This document shows positions 8,167-18,020 of a DNA stretch of 64,000 bases, in pieces. The stretch spans positions 124,001-188,000 of the forward strand of contig JAFAYI010000018.1 of assembly GCA_019240475.1 (NCBI GenBank). The letters are read 5' to 3'. The DNA is from Acidobacteriaceae bacterium. GTDB lineage: Bacteria; Acidobacteriota; Terriglobia; Bryobacterales; Bryobacteraceae. A model generated the notes under the pieces. The model was not told where the DNA came from, searched no databases, and saw only the letters and a list, made by a program, of their open reading frames with translations. The stretch's first letter is position 1. Every line of letters starts with the position of its first letter. Position numbers and translations under genes: made by a program.

Positions 8167-11100
8167 ATGAAGAAGCTCCTTGCACTCAACCGCGGCGAGA
8201 TCGCCATCCGCATCCTGCGTGCCGCCAACGAGCTGAGCATCCGCACCGTCGCGGTCTATTCGCAGGAAGATCGCCTCAGCCTCCATCGCTTCAAAGCCGA
8301 CGAAGCCTACCTGGTCGGCAGGGGCAAAGGCCCCGTCCAAGCCTATCTCGAAATCGAACCCATCGTCGCGCTCGCGGTGGACAAGGAAGTCGACGCCATC
8401 CATCCCGGCTACGGCTTCCTCTCCGAAAACCCGGAGCTTGCCCGCGCCTGCCAGCGCGCCGGCATCACCTTTGTCGGGCCCAGCCCGGAAATCCTCGAAT
8501 CGCTCGGCGATAAAACGGCGGCCCGGAAGCTCGCCGAGCGCGCCGGCATTCCCATCGTGCCCGGCACCCCCGAGCCTCTGGACCCCGCCGATCCCAAGGC
8601 CGCCGAAATCGCTGCTTCAATCGGCTTTCCCTTGATCGTAAAGGCAGCCCACGGTGGCGGCGGCCGCGGCATGCGCGTCGTCGATTCAACGGATCAGTTC
8701 CAGGCCCGTCTCGAAGAAGCCAGCCAGGAAGCCGGCGCCGCCTTCGGCAACAACGCCGTCTTTCTTGAGCGCTACATCCGCCGCGCTAAGCACGTCGAAA
8801 TTCAAATACTCGGCGACACTCACGGCAACGTCGTGCATCTCTACGAGCGCGATTGCTCCGTCCAGCGTCGTCACCAGAAGGTCGTCGAGATCGCGCCCGC
8901 CATCGGCCTTCCCGAAAAAGTCCGCCGCGCGCTCGCCGATGCCGCCGTCACGCTCGCCCGCGCCGTGGACTATTACAATGCCGGCACAGTTGAATTCCTG
9001 GTCGATGCGGACACCCACGACTGGTTCTTCATCGAAGTAAACCCGCGCGTCCAGGTCGAACACACCGTTACCGAAATGATCACCGGTGTAGATATCGTTA
9101 GATCCCAGATCCAAATCGCCCGAGGACTGGCGCTGCACGGGGAAGAGATCGCTCTCCCGCCCCAGAACCAGATCCCGGCCCACGGCACGGCTCTCCAATG
9201 CCGCGTCACGACCGAAGACCCGGCCAACAACTTCGTCCCCGACTACGGCAAGATTCACACCTATCGCTCGCCTGCCGGCTTCGGCATCCGGCTCGATGGC
9301 GCCTCCGCGTACGGCGGCGCCGTCATCTCGCCCTACTACGACTCGCTGCTAGTCAAAGTCACCTCCTGGGGCAACAATTTCAAAGTCGCCTGCCAGCGAA
9401 TGGAGCGCGCCCTGCGCGAGTTCCGCATCCGCGGCATCAAGACCAACATCCCCTTCCTTGAAAACGTCGTCGATCACCCCGAATTTCAAGCCGGCCAGAC
9501 CACCACTTCCTTTCTCGATCGACACCCCGAGCTATTCGAATTCGAACCCCGGCGCGACCGCGCCACCAAGCTGCTCGCCTACCTTGCCGACGTCATCGTC
9601 AATGGCAATCCCGAAGTCGCGGACAAGCCCCGTCCTCAGATCTTTCGCGATCCGCCGGTACCCTGTTCGGCCAAGGTCGAGCGCGCCTCCGGAACCCGCC
9701 AGTTGCTCAACCGGCTCGGCCCCGAAAAGTTCGCCGAATGGACGCGCGGCCAATCCCGCCTGCTCGTGACCGACACCACTTTCCGTGACGCTCACCAGTC
9801 GCTCATGGCGACTCGCGTCCGTTCGTATGATTTGCTGCGCATCGCTGATTATGTATCGAAGGAACTGCCGCAACTCTTTAGCATGGAAATGTGGGGTGGC
9901 GCCACCTTCGATGTCGCCATGCGCTTCCTGCTCGAAGATCCCTGGAAGCGTCTCCAGTTGCTGCGCGAACGCATCCCCAACATCTGCTTCCAGATGCTGC
10001 TCCGCGCCTCGAATGCCGTCGGCTATACCGCCTACCCGGATAACGTCGTCCGCGAATTCATTCAGGAAGCGGCCACTCAAGGCATCGACGTCTTCCGCAT
10101 CTTCGATTCCCTCAATTGGATGCCTAACATGCGCGTCGCCGTCGAGGCCACGCTCAAGACCGGCCGCCTCTGCGAAGCCGCCGTCTGCTACACCGGCGAT
10201 CTGCTCGATCCGCGCCGCGAGAAATATTCGCTCGACTACTACATCCGGCTCGCCAAAGAACTAATGCAGATGGGTACTCACATCCTCGGCATCAAAGACA
10301 TGGCCGGCCTGCTGCGCCCGTACGCCGCCTCGAAGCTTGTCAAGGCGCTCCATGAGGAAGTCGGCCTGCCGATCCATCTGCACACCCACGACACCAGCGG
10401 CATCAACGCGGCGACCATCTTGAAGGCCGCCGAAGCGGGAGTCGAAATCGCCGACGCCGCCATCTCCGCCATGAGCGGCGCCACCAGCCAGCCCAACCTG
10501 AATTCCATAGTCGCCGCGCTCGCGCACACCGAACGCGATACGGGCCTCAACTTCGACGCGCTGAACCAGTGCTCGGACTACTGGGAAACGGTCCGTACTT
10601 ACTACACCCCGTTCGACAACGCGCCCAAGTCCGGTACCGCCGAGGTCTACATCCACGAAATGCCCGGCGGCCAGTACACGAATTTGAAAGAGCAGGCCGA
10701 AGCCATGGGCCTAGGCGCGCGCTGGCCGGAAGTCGCGCGCATGTATGCCGCCGTCAACATGGCCTTCGGCGACATCGTGAAGGTCACTCCATCCAGCAAA
10801 GTCGTCGGCGATCTCGCGCTCTTCTTAGTCAGCCATGAACTGTCTATCCACGACCTCGAGAACCTGCCGCCGGACCATCAATTGACCCTGCCGAATTCGG
10901 TTGCCGACATGTTCATGGGCTCGCTGGGACAGCCCGAAGGCGGTTGGCCGCCCAAGCTGCAACAGATTGTCCTGCGAGGCCAGAAGCCGATCGAAGGCCG
11001 GCCCGGCGAGCGCCTCTCGCCCGCCGACCTCGAAGCCGCCTCCGCCAAGGTCGCCGAAGCCGCCGGTTCGGCGAGCCGCACCGACCTGATGAGCTATCTC

Positions 11101-11604
11101 ATGTATCCGGACGTCTTCCTCAAGTTCGCCGCCGCCCGCGCGCAGTACGGAGAGTTCGAGGTGCTTCCCACTCCTCCGTTCTTCTACGGGCTCCAGGAGC
11201 GCAACGAAATTACGGTGGAGCTGGAAGAAGGCAAGACGCTTATCGTCCGCCTGTTGACCGTTGGCGAGCCCCGCCCCGACGGCATGCGAACCGTCTTCTT
11301 CGAGCTGAATGGCCAGCCGCGCGAAGTGGAGGTTCGGGACAAGTCGGCTAAGCAAGAGGCCGCCGCGCGGCGCAAAGCCGAACCCGCAAACCCGGGCCAC
11401 GTTGGCGCGCCGATTCCAGGCGCCGTCAGCATGCTGCACGTGAAAACGGGCGAACATGTGCGCAAGGGCGACCGCCTGCTGGTCATGGAAGCCATGAAGA
11501 TGCAGACTACCGTCTATGCCCCCATCGGCGGAGCAGTCAAGGAAATAGCCGTTAACCTGCGCGATACCGTCGAAGCGCGCGACCTCCTGCTGGCGATCGA
11601 ATGA
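8167..11604 (+). CDS. pyc: Pyruvate carboxylase
   Basis: The enzyme carboxylates pyruvate to oxaloacetate using ATP, bicarbonate and covalently bound biotin, replenishing the TCA cycle. The single 1145-residue chain has the biotin carboxylase part (LLALNRGEIAIRI start, HPGYGFLSENP, ATP-grasp KAAHGGGGRGMR, EVNPRVQVEHTVTE), the carboxyltransferase barrel (VTDTTFRDAHQSLMATR, GIKDMAG, HLHTHDTSG metal ligands), the PYC/OADA domain and a C-terminal biotinyl domain with EAMKMQT (lysine about 34 residues from the end). I chose ATG 8167, matching the family N-terminus; an in-frame TTG lies three codons upstream at 8158. It is a complete alpha4-type enzyme and appears monocistronic. Confidence 0.95.
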   Translation: MKKLLALNRGEIAIRILRAANELSIRTVAVYSQEDRLSLHRFKADEAYLVGRGKGPVQAYLEIEPIVALAVDKEVDAIHPGYGFLSENPELARACQRAGITFVGPSPEILESLGDKTAARKLAERAGIPIVPGTPEPLDPADPKAAEIAASIGFPLIVKAAHGGGGRGMRVVDSTDQFQARLEEASQEAGAAFGNNAVFLERYIRRAKHVEIQILGDTHGNVVHLYERDCSVQRRHQKVVEIAPAIGLPEKVRRALADAAVTLARAVDYYNAGTVEFLVDADTHDWFFIEVNPRVQVEHTVTEMITGVDIVRSQIQIARGLALHGEEIALPPQNQIPAHGTALQCRVTTEDPANNFVPDYGKIHTYRSPAGFGIRLDGASAYGGAVISPYYDSLLVKVTSWGNNFKVACQRMERALREFRIRGIKTNIPFLENVVDHPEFQAGQTTTSFLDRHPELFEFEPRRDRATKLLAYLADVIVNGNPEVADKPRPQIFRDPPVPCSAKVERASGTRQLLNRLGPEKFAEWTRGQSRLLVTDTTFRDAHQSLMATRVRSYDLLRIADYVSKELPQLFSMEMWGGATFDVAMRFLLEDPWKRLQLLRERIPNICFQMLLRASNAVGYTAYPDNVVREFIQEAATQGIDVFRIFDSLNWMPNMRVAVEATLKTGRLCEAAVCYTGDLLDPRREKYSLDYYIRLAKELMQMGTHILGIKDMAGLLRPYAASKLVKALHEEVGLPIHLHTHDTSGINAATILKAAEAGVEIADAAISAMSGATSQPNLNSIVAALAHTERDTGLNFDALNQCSDYWETVRTYYTPFDNAPKSGTAEVYIHEMPGGQYTNLKEQAEAMGLGARWPEVARMYAAVNMAFGDIVKVTPSSKVVGDLALFLVSHELSIHDLENLPPDHQLTLPNSVADMFMGSLGQPEGGWPPKLQQIVLRGQKPIEGRPGERLSPADLEAASAKVAEAAGSASRTDLMSYLMYPDVFLKFAAARAQYGEFEVLPTPPFFYGLQERNEITVELEEGKTLIVRLLTVGEPRPDGMRTVFFELNGQPREVEVRDKSAKQEAAARRKAEPANPGHVGAPIPGAVSMLHVKTGEHVRKGDRLLVMEAMKMQTTVYAPIGGAVKEIAVNLRDTVEARDLLLAIE

Positions 11605-11651
11605 AACCGCCTACGTATTCCACAGTTACACTAAAAGCAGTGTGTTGCCGT

Positions 11652-11728
<77 letters not shown>

Positions 11729-11734
11729 CGATCT

Positions 11735-12745
11735 ATGACGTATAAGGTCGTTTCAAGAGCTGCGCCGATCAGGCCGCCTCAGTATCCGCTGAGCCGGGTG
11801 AGCCCCTGGTTTCTGTCGCCAGCCGTGTTTCTGCTGGCTGCGGCCGCTACCTTCTTGCTCCTGTTCTTTCGAACCGGCTCTGTCACCGCCAGCAATCCGC
11901 AATCGGCTCCGCTGCTGCAAGGCGCCACGCTCGACATGCGAGTCCATGCCGATGGCGCGGGGCTGATGCTCAGTTGGAACCGCTTGAGTCCGGCCGTGCA
12001 GAATGCGAGAAGCGCCGTGCTCGAAATCCAGGACGGTGGCGATCGTCGCCAGATCGCCATGGATCGCAGCCAGATCGTGAGTGGCTCGGTGTTCTACCGG
12101 CCTGCTTCGAGCGACGTTTCCTTCCGGCTGTCGGTTCGCGAGCCTCGCGGTGCCGATGTTGCGCAGATGCTGCGCGTGCTCGACGCTGCGCCGCGCGCTC
12201 CGGCCCCCGAGCCGGCGCGCCCCGAGACGAACGCCGCCCTCGCAAAGCCGCGCGAAGCCGCTCGCAAGCCCGCCGCGGCGCCGCCGGATCGTAAGGACAG
12301 CGCTCCCGTCGAGATAGCCTCCGCTTTGCCTGTACCCACGCCGCCGTCCACCATTGCGACAGTCCCGGCGGATGATCCTGTCACCAAGGCGTTGCAGTCC
12401 TCCGCGCCCGCGCCGTCGCCGATCGCCGCGCAGACCTCCGCGCCTGCTGTTTCTAGAGCTACAGGCTCGGCCCCGGCTTACGTTCCACCCCGGCCGCTGA
12501 AGTGGATGCAACCCAATATCCCGATGACCGAACCTCTGGACATCCGCGTCAAGGTTCGCATCGATGAATCGGGGCGCGTCGTCTCGGCGCACGCCCTGGT
12601 AGACGGCCCCAAACACGATCGCAAGGTTCTCACCGCCGTCGCCGCTGCAATCCGCCAATGGACCTTCGAACCGGCCAAGGCGCACGGCTCGAATGTTCCT
12701 TGCGAAGAGACCATTGTGATTCACCTGGGCCCGGAAGCCCAGTGA
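11735..12745 (+). CDS. Single-pass membrane protein with Pro/Ala linker and TonB C-terminal domain
   Basis: The 336-residue protein has a short cytoplasmic N-terminus, one membrane segment (residues about 28-46, FLSPAVFLLAAAATFLLLFF), a small beta domain to about residue 145, a Pro/Ala-rich periplasmic spacer (150-245) and a TonB C-terminal fold (PLDIRVKVRIDESGRVVSAH, AVAAAIRQWTFEPA). TonB proteins carry inner-membrane energy to outer-membrane receptors, but stand-alone TonB_C proteins of other function are common in Acidobacteriota. No exbB/exbD lies nearby. The ATG at 11735 is six bases after the tRNA-Arg CCA and has no Shine-Dalgarno; a GTG at 11798 would start just before the membrane segment. 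Confidence 0.7.
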   Translation: MTYKVVSRAAPIRPPQYPLSRVSPWFLSPAVFLLAAAATFLLLFFRTGSVTASNPQSAPLLQGATLDMRVHADGAGLMLSWNRLSPAVQNARSAVLEIQDGGDRRQIAMDRSQIVSGSVFYRPASSDVSFRLSVREPRGADVAQMLRVLDAAPRAPAPEPARPETNAALAKPREAARKPAAAPPDRKDSAPVEIASALPVPTPPSTIATVPADDPVTKALQSSAPAPSPIAAQTSAPAVSRATGSAPAYVPPRPLKWMQPNIPMTEPLDIRVKVRIDESGRVVSAHALVDGPKHDRKVLTAVAAAIRQWTFEPAKAHGSNVPCEETIVIHLGPEAQ

Positions 12746-12748
12746 TCG

Positions 12749-15646
12749 CTACGGGCTAGCGCTCTCTGCCGCCGAAGTTCCGACTGAGTTCGTCAAGGTC
12801 ACGGAAACAGAACCCAGCACGCTGGTCGGGCCTGAGATGGTGAATGGAACTGTCAACAGGAACATGCTTCCGTTCTGTTGTCCCGAGGTGCTATCGAACC
12901 AGGTCGTAAACACCGGCCCGACCGGCACTGCGAACGTTGTGGTCCCGCTGAAGGCGTCGCCGGATGCGGCCGTGAAGGTGAAGGTTGCGGTCGTCATATC
13001 CCGCGTCACCGAATAGCCGGTCAACACCACATCGAAACCCGACGAGGTCAGGTTCGCGATTTGCACGCTGCCCCCGGTAATGACGGGAGGCAGCGGCGGA
13101 ATAATGACCGAGGCGCTCACGCCGGAAGACGGCAGAACGCTTGCGCCGTTCGCGGTCAAACTGGTCATAGCGACTGTTATGGTTCCCTCAACGGTGCCCT
13201 GTTGAATCGCACCTGCGCTGATGGAACTGGAACCCGCCGGGATGGTGAAGTTCAATGTGGTCCCGCCGGACGAAAACTGCAAGCCCGGATCGACATACCC
13301 GGCGGGCAGCCCGGGCGCCGTGCTGCTGAAGCTGAGTTGCAGCGTGCCTTGCAGAGCCACGGGAGTCGCGCTAGCCAATTGAATGCCAGCTGTAAGCTGC
13401 TGTGTCGGAACTGTCGTGGACTGGAGACCGGTGATCGAGATGGCCGGCGCCAGGAGCGAGATCGTGAGCGGACTTGTGGTCGTCGCGCCCGAGATAACGG
13501 TGATCTTCGCGGTTCCGTATCCTTTGACGAAGCCCGCCGGAACGCAAGCCGTTAATTGAGTGGAGCTGACAAACGTGGTGACGAGCGGCTGCCCGTTCCA
13601 ATCGACGGTTGCGCTAGAAGCGAATCCAGCTCCATTCACGGTGAGAGCGCCAAGCGGTTCCACGCGCGACGGACAAGTCCCCACCGGGCCGAGTCCCGCG
13701 CCAGTTCCCGCCGTAATCGACGATGGGCTGAGCGAGGTAATCGTGGCGCTCGCGACAACCGTGAAGGACAGCGCGTTCGATGTCACGTCGCTCGACTTCA
13801 CCGTCACAGAGGCGGTCCCGGCGGTTGCGATCAGGCTTGAGGAAACAGTCGCGGTCACCTGCGTGGAGCTGTGGAAGGTGGTCGAGAGCGCAGTCGTGTT
13901 CCAGTAGGCCGTCGCGCCTGAGGCGAAGCCCGTGCCGGTCACAGTCAAGGTAAAAGTTCCGCTGCCCGCCGTCGCGGTGCTCGGGCTCAGCGAAGTTAAC
14001 GCCGGCCCCGCGACGACGGTAAAGTTGACGGAGTTCGACGTAACGCCACCCGAAGTCACGGTCACGTGTTCAGTGCCCGGGCTGGTTACGTCGTTTCCGG
14101 GAACGGTCGCGGTGAGCTGCGACGAGCTCACATAGATGGTGCCGAGAGTGGTTCCGTTCCACTTCACCTGGGCGCCTGAGGCGAATCCGCTGCCGTTCAC
14201 GGTCAGCGTGAATCCGCCGCTGCCGGCGGTGACTGTGTTGGGGGAAAGGGAACTGATGGTGGGCGCGGTGACAATCGTGAACGTCAAGCTGTTCGATGTC
14301 ACGCCGCCCGATTTCACGGTCACCGAAGCGCTCCCAACGCTCGAAACCAGGCTGGCCGGCACGGTGGCGGTCAACTCGTTTGCACTCTGAAACGTGGTCG
14401 TCAAGGCCGAGCCGTTCCACTGCACCACGGCTCCCGACGCGAACCCGGTGCCGCTCGCGGTCAAGGTGAAGTCGGCGCTCCCAGCCGTGATGGTGTCGGG
14501 ACTGATGCCGCTGAGCGCCGGGCCGGCGACGATCGTCAGCGTTTCAGAGTTCGAGGTGGAGTTCCCGGATCTGACGCTGATCTGAGCGGAGCCGGTTGTG
14601 CCGATCAAGTTCGCGGGCGCCGAGGCTGTCACCTCGCTTGTGCTGAGGTCGTTGGTCGAAAGTGTTGTGGTGCTGCCGCCGACTGTCCATTGCACGATCG
14701 CGCCAGGGCCGAAGTTGCTGCCGTTCACCGTCAGCAGGAACGAAGCTCCGCCCGCCGTAACGGTGGTCGGATCTATGGAAGAGATCGCCGGGGCGGATAT
14801 GGTGAACGTCGCGGAGTTCGAAGTGACGCCGCCGCTCGTGACAGTCACCGACGCCGTGCCGGCTGTGGTGACAAGGCTGGCCGGAATCGAAGCGGTCACC
14901 TGGCCGGAGTTCACTACGCTGGTCGTCACGGCCGTGCCATTGAAACTCACGGCCGAGTCGAGGCCGAAGCCGCTGCCATTGACAGTCAGCGTGAATGCCG
15001 CGCTACCGGCGGGCGTGCTGGTGGGACTGATCGAGCTTATAACTGGCGGGGGATTGATAGTGAATGTAGCGGAATTGGATGTCTGGCTCGCGGAAGTGAG
15101 CGTGACCGGAACGCTTCCGGGCGTGGTGAGCAAGCTTCCAGGTATGACTGCCGTGACCTGGGTCGAGCTGACGACGGTAGTGGTGACTGTGGTCCCGTTG
15201 AAGCTGACGGAGGAATCCGATCCGAAGCCGAAACCGTTCACCGTGAGGGGGAATCCGGATGAACCGGCGGTTGCCGCGGTGGGCGAGATGCTGGTGATGT
15301 TCGGCGCGACGGCGCCCGTGTAGTTTTGCGTCGCCGTCATGGGGATGACGGGCGTGCTGTCGGTGACCTGAACCGTGTAGTTGTACGACCCGGAAACCAT
15401 CGGGGTGTCGGTGATCGCGAGCGTCGTGGTGTCAGCGCTGGGCGTGTCCGTCAAGCCGTCAGGCAACGTACCAGTGACGCTCCAGGTGTAGGGGGCGATA
15501 CCGCCCGACGCGGTGCAGCTTGCCGAATACGCGACGCCTGCAGTTGTCGGGCCGGTGGCGGGCGTGCATGAGACAGAAAGGATCTGCGCGGAGCCGATTC
15601 CGGCCGCGCCGAACAAGACGGCGATGCACAAGCCAAGGCGCTTCAT
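12749..15646 (-). CDS. Large secreted protein with seven tandem IPT/Ig-like repeats
   Basis: The 965-residue protein begins MKRLGLCIAVLFGAAGIGSAQ (Sec signal). A putative-Ig segment (SCTASGGIAPYTWSVTG) precedes seven repeats of about 85 residues, each with ISSLSP..TAGSGGFTLTVNGSGF, WNGT.L.T, VTATVPASL and VTVTSGGVTSNS.TFT; a different beta-rich C-terminal region of about 260 residues follows. Repeat 7 carries an insertion with two cysteines (GTCPSRVEPLG). Such proteins are usually extracellular adhesins or matrix components, but no sorting signal is evident. The ATG overlaps the upstream gene's stop (ATGA), making it the last gene of a three-gene secreted-protein operon (17264 to 12749). Confidence 0.8.
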   Translation of the reverse strand: MKRLGLCIAVLFGAAGIGSAQILSVSCTPATGPTTAGVAYSASCTASGGIAPYTWSVTGTLPDGLTDTPSADTTTLAITDTPMVSGSYNYTVQVTDSTPVIPMTATQNYTGAVAPNITSISPTAATAGSSGFPLTVNGFGFGSDSSVSFNGTTVTTTVVSSTQVTAVIPGSLLTTPGSVPVTLTSASQTSNSATFTINPPPVISSISPTSTPAGSAAFTLTVNGSGFGLDSAVSFNGTAVTTSVVNSGQVTASIPASLVTTAGTASVTVTSGGVTSNSATFTISAPAISSIDPTTVTAGGASFLLTVNGSNFGPGAIVQWTVGGSTTTLSTNDLSTSEVTASAPANLIGTTGSAQISVRSGNSTSNSETLTIVAGPALSGISPDTITAGSADFTLTASGTGFASGAVVQWNGSALTTTFQSANELTATVPASLVSSVGSASVTVKSGGVTSNSLTFTIVTAPTISSLSPNTVTAGSGGFTLTVNGSGFASGAQVKWNGTTLGTIYVSSSQLTATVPGNDVTSPGTEHVTVTSGGVTSNSVNFTVVAGPALTSLSPSTATAGSGTFTLTVTGTGFASGATAYWNTTALSTTFHSSTQVTATVSSSLIATAGTASVTVKSSDVTSNALSFTVVASATITSLSPSSITAGTGAGLGPVGTCPSRVEPLGALTVNGAGFASSATVDWNGQPLVTTFVSSTQLTACVPAGFVKGYGTAKITVISGATTTSPLTISLLAPAISITGLQSTTVPTQQLTAGIQLASATPVALQGTLQLSFSSTAPGLPAGYVDPGLQFSSGGTTLNFTIPAGSSSISAGAIQQGTVEGTITVAMTSLTANGASVLPSSGVSASVIIPPLPPVITGGSVQIANLTSSGFDVVLTGYSVTRDMTTATFTFTAASGDAFSGTTTFAVPVGPVFTTWFDSTSGQQNGSMFLLTVPFTISGPTSVLGSVSVTLTNSVGTSAAESASP

Positions 15647-16602
15647 GGGCGCGCTCCGACGAACGAAATAACCGGGGCTCCGTCCTGCCAAGAAATCATC
15701 CACCAGGTACCCGTGCTATCGGCGGGCGAAAGCAAGAATGTGTCTCGCGCGGCGAGGCTGTCGAATGCGGTTGGGCTAATCGCGGTCCTGTAAACCTGAG
15801 GCACGCCGGACGCGCGATTGACGGACCAGATCATGTGTTGCGTAGGACAGGCGAGCAAGATCGTGTTTCCGTCCGCGGTTGCGGTAACCGCTTGCGGCTG
15901 GCACTCGGCGGCGGGCGGCGGAAGCACTTGGAGGCTTGTGCCGGCTTGCAGCAGCACGGCGGTGGCGGCAGCCGGATCACAGACGATGGCATCGTGAGAG
16001 CGCGGCAAAAAAGCTAGCGCCGCCACTTGCGAGCTATGGTAGACAGGTGCCGATGCCCCGGCCTGCGAGAGCGAGTCAACGTTGCCCATTGTGTCGGAAA
16101 GTAACAACAGTTGGGCATCGTCGCTGACGGCCAGCTTCACGGCGTTCACGATATTCGAGAGCTGAGCGGCGAGGCGAGGCGAATTCGGGAGCCCGGTAAA
16201 CACCCGCGCCTGACTCATGCGCTGCGAATAGAGCACCAGGGATCGCCCGGTAGGACTGAAAACGACCAGATCCGGGTGCGCAAGCGCGCCGGTCAAAGGA
16301 ACGAGCGAGGGAGCGATCTGGAGTATGCCGTTCACGCGCAAAGGGACGAAGGAAGCGGGGTCGTCGGCGCCCTGCAGCGCAACCGCATAGGATTGGCCGG
16401 GCGCCAGATACAATTGCGAGACTGTATTCGGCAGCGCGATGGGAGCGCCGAGCCGCGCGGCGCCGGGAATTCCGAGAATCGGCTGAACCAGCCAAGGCGC
16501 GGCGCCCGGAATGAAGCCCAGCGTCGGCCCGGAACTGGCCGCGGGTGTCTGCGCGCATAACGACCATGCAAAGACGAATGCAAATGCAAGGCGCATCATC
16601 AT
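15643..16602 (-). CDS. Secreted beta-propeller-like protein of unknown function
   Basis: The 319-residue protein has a signal peptide (MMMRLAFAFVFAWSLCAQT) and then repeating blade-like units such as PDLVVFSPTGRSLVLYSQ, AVKLAVSDDAQLLLLSDT, VAALAFLPRSHDAIVCD and AVTATADGNTILLAC, suggesting a beta-propeller of WD40/YVTN type. Three consecutive ATG codons open the frame; the third (16596) is best spaced from GGGAG, so the true N-terminus may be two residues shorter. It is the middle gene of the operon: 14 bases downstream of the 215-aa protein gene and overlapping the IPT-repeat gene by four bases. No enzymatic motif is visible. Confidence 0.65.
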   Translation of the reverse strand: MMMRLAFAFVFAWSLCAQTPAASSGPTLGFIPGAAPWLVQPILGIPGAARLGAPIALPNTVSQLYLAPGQSYAVALQGADDPASFVPLRVNGILQIAPSLVPLTGALAHPDLVVFSPTGRSLVLYSQRMSQARVFTGLPNSPRLAAQLSNIVNAVKLAVSDDAQLLLLSDTMGNVDSLSQAGASAPVYHSSQVAALAFLPRSHDAIVCDPAAATAVLLQAGTSLQVLPPPAAECQPQAVTATADGNTILLACPTQHMIWSVNRASGVPQVYRTAISPTAFDSLAARDTFLLSPADSTGTWWMISWQDGAPVISFVGARP

Positions 16603-16616
16603 TCTCCCGGCCCTTT

Positions 16617-17264
16617 CTAATGCGGCCCGCTGACGGTGGCGCCGCTGCCGAGGCCTAATGTGGCGGTAGGGGTAGTAGATGAGGCGCCGCTGGAACTGCT
16701 GCTCCCATGTCCGGCGAGCCCCACGCCCGCACCGATTGCGACCGCCGCGCCGACCGCGACCAGAATCAGAACGGTCTTGTTCGAGTGCTTGGCGGCGGCG
16801 ACGGCAAGCGCCCGGTTGGATTGCGAAATCGTTGCGCTTCCGGTCTCCTCGCCGAGCGTCGCGGTGACCTGAATGTTGTAATCGCCCACGGAGTTATTGG
16901 GCCGGAAGGAACCTGCGATGGCGCGGCCGTCCTTATCGGTCATGACGGTGAGCAGTTGCGTATCGCCAGCGAACGATCCGCCCGGTCCTTCGTTTGGCGC
17001 GAGGAAAGTGACGACTGCCCCCGACACCGGATGATCGTTCTCATCGTCCACTTCGACGGTGAACTCGCGAGCCGCCCGAGTTCTGATGTTATTGACGGCG
17101 CCAGCGCCTTCGACAACGTTGATGTTCAATTTTGCCGGATTCGACTGGGCGGGTTGCGATGGCAGCTGTTGTTGCGCCGGTGGCGGAGACGGCTCTTGGG
17201 CGCCGGCGGAAACACCAAAGAGCAGATGGAGACACAGAACTGCGGTCCCGCAGCGGCGCGACAT
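16617..17264 (-). CDS. Secreted Ig-like protein with C-terminal membrane anchor
   Basis: The 215-residue product has a signal peptide (about 1-23), a Pro/Gln-rich linker, one Ig/CarboxypepD-regulatory-like domain (LNINVVEGAGAVNNIRT, DDENDHPVSGAVVTFLAP, GRAIAGSFRPNNSVGDYNIQVTA), then a hydrophobic helix (TVLILVAVGAAVAIGAGVGLAG) and a short Ser/Thr/Gly tail. The helix near the C-terminus suggests inner-membrane anchoring with the domain outside. GGGAGGGG just upstream of the ATG supports the start. It is the first gene of the three-gene operon with the propeller and IPT-repeat proteins, so the three may form one surface assembly; this is inference. Confidence 0.65.
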   Translation of the reverse strand: MSRRCGTAVLCLHLLFGVSAGAQEPSPPPAQQQLPSQPAQSNPAKLNINVVEGAGAVNNIRTRAAREFTVEVDDENDHPVSGAVVTFLAPNEGPGGSFAGDTQLLTVMTDKDGRAIAGSFRPNNSVGDYNIQVTATLGEETGSATISQSNRALAVAAAKHSNKTVLILVAVGAAVAIGAGVGLAGHGSSSSSGASSTTPTATLGLGSGATVSGPH

Positions 17265-17312
17265 AGACCCCTCCCAGGCTTGAGTAACTACGCTAACGCT
17301 TGATTGTACATC

Positions 17313-17966
17313 TCATTTAGAGGATTCGGGCCTGAGAAGACGATTTGCTTTTACTTCAATGAGGGTGCGGGAGCCGCAGCCATCCGGAAGTTCGTAGCGG
17401 CAGAGAATTCGGGCGCTGACGCGATGTCCGTTGACTTCCGCAAGTTCGGACTCCACATTAGGGCCTTTGTAGAGCAAGAGGCGCGCGCCTCGTTTGAGCG
17501 GCTCGCGGAAGAGATCCAGGATGCGCGAGAGAGGAGCGAGAGCGCGGGCGGTGATGACTTCAGGGCGGCAGGCAAGGGCGCGTTCCTCGGCGCGTTGCGC
17601 GACGACATGGACGTTCGCGAGTTCGAGCGAATCGACCGCGGAATCGACGAAACGCGCCTTTTTCTGAATGGACTCGATGAGGGAAAAACGGGTGTGCGGC
17701 AAGACCAAGGACAGCGGGATGCCGGGAAAGCCCGCGCCGGTACCCGCGTCGATGACGCGCTTCACGCCGTCGAAGTATTTCCAAGGAGCGATTGAATCGT
17801 AGACGTGCTTGATGGCGGCTTCACGCGCAGTGGCGATGCGCGTGAGGTTCATATGCTCGTTGGCTGCCGCGATCATCTGAAGATGGCGGGCGGCTTTTTC
17901 AATCACGCTGTCGCGGTGGGGAATATCGGGCGGCAGAATGCGCCCGAGTTCCTCCTGAAACTCCAC
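17313..17966 (-). CDS. rsmG: 16S rRNA (guanine-527-N7)-methyltransferase RsmG
   Basis: RsmG (GidB) methylates G527 of 16S rRNA with S-adenosylmethionine. The 217-residue protein shows the family features in order: MIAAANEHMNLTRI, HVYDSI, the SAM motif VIDAGTGAGFPGIPLSLVLP, LIESIQKKARFV, and VITARALAPLSRIL with LLLYKGP. The start GTG at 17966 gives the normal family length; a longer frame runs to 18089 into the ychF start region without supporting features. It is divergent from ychF with about 55 bases between. In many bacteria rsmG lies near the origin next to mnmG or parA, but those genes are not seen here. Confidence 0.9.
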   Translation of the reverse strand: MEFQEELGRILPPDIPHRDSVIEKAARHLQMIAAANEHMNLTRIATAREAAIKHVYDSIAPWKYFDGVKRVIDAGTGAGFPGIPLSLVLPHTRFSLIESIQKKARFVDSAVDSLELANVHVVAQRAEERALACRPEVITARALAPLSRILDLFREPLKRGARLLLYKGPNVESELAEVNGHRVSARILCRYELPDGCGSRTLIEVKANRLLRPESSK

Positions 17967-18020
17967 TTTCTCATGATTGCATTGCAGGGGGAACGGAACT
18001 CGCTGCGACACTGGAGAAGC

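Noticed and set aside
11617..11632. DnaA box near the skew switch (TATTCCACA)
   Set aside because: It differs at two positions from the TTATCCACA consensus and is a single copy, so it does not support an origin on its own.
14598..15323. Plus-strand open frames opposite the IPT-repeat gene
   Set aside because: Val/Thr-rich translations simply mirror the repeated Ig sequence on the other strand; no ribosome sites or family motifs.
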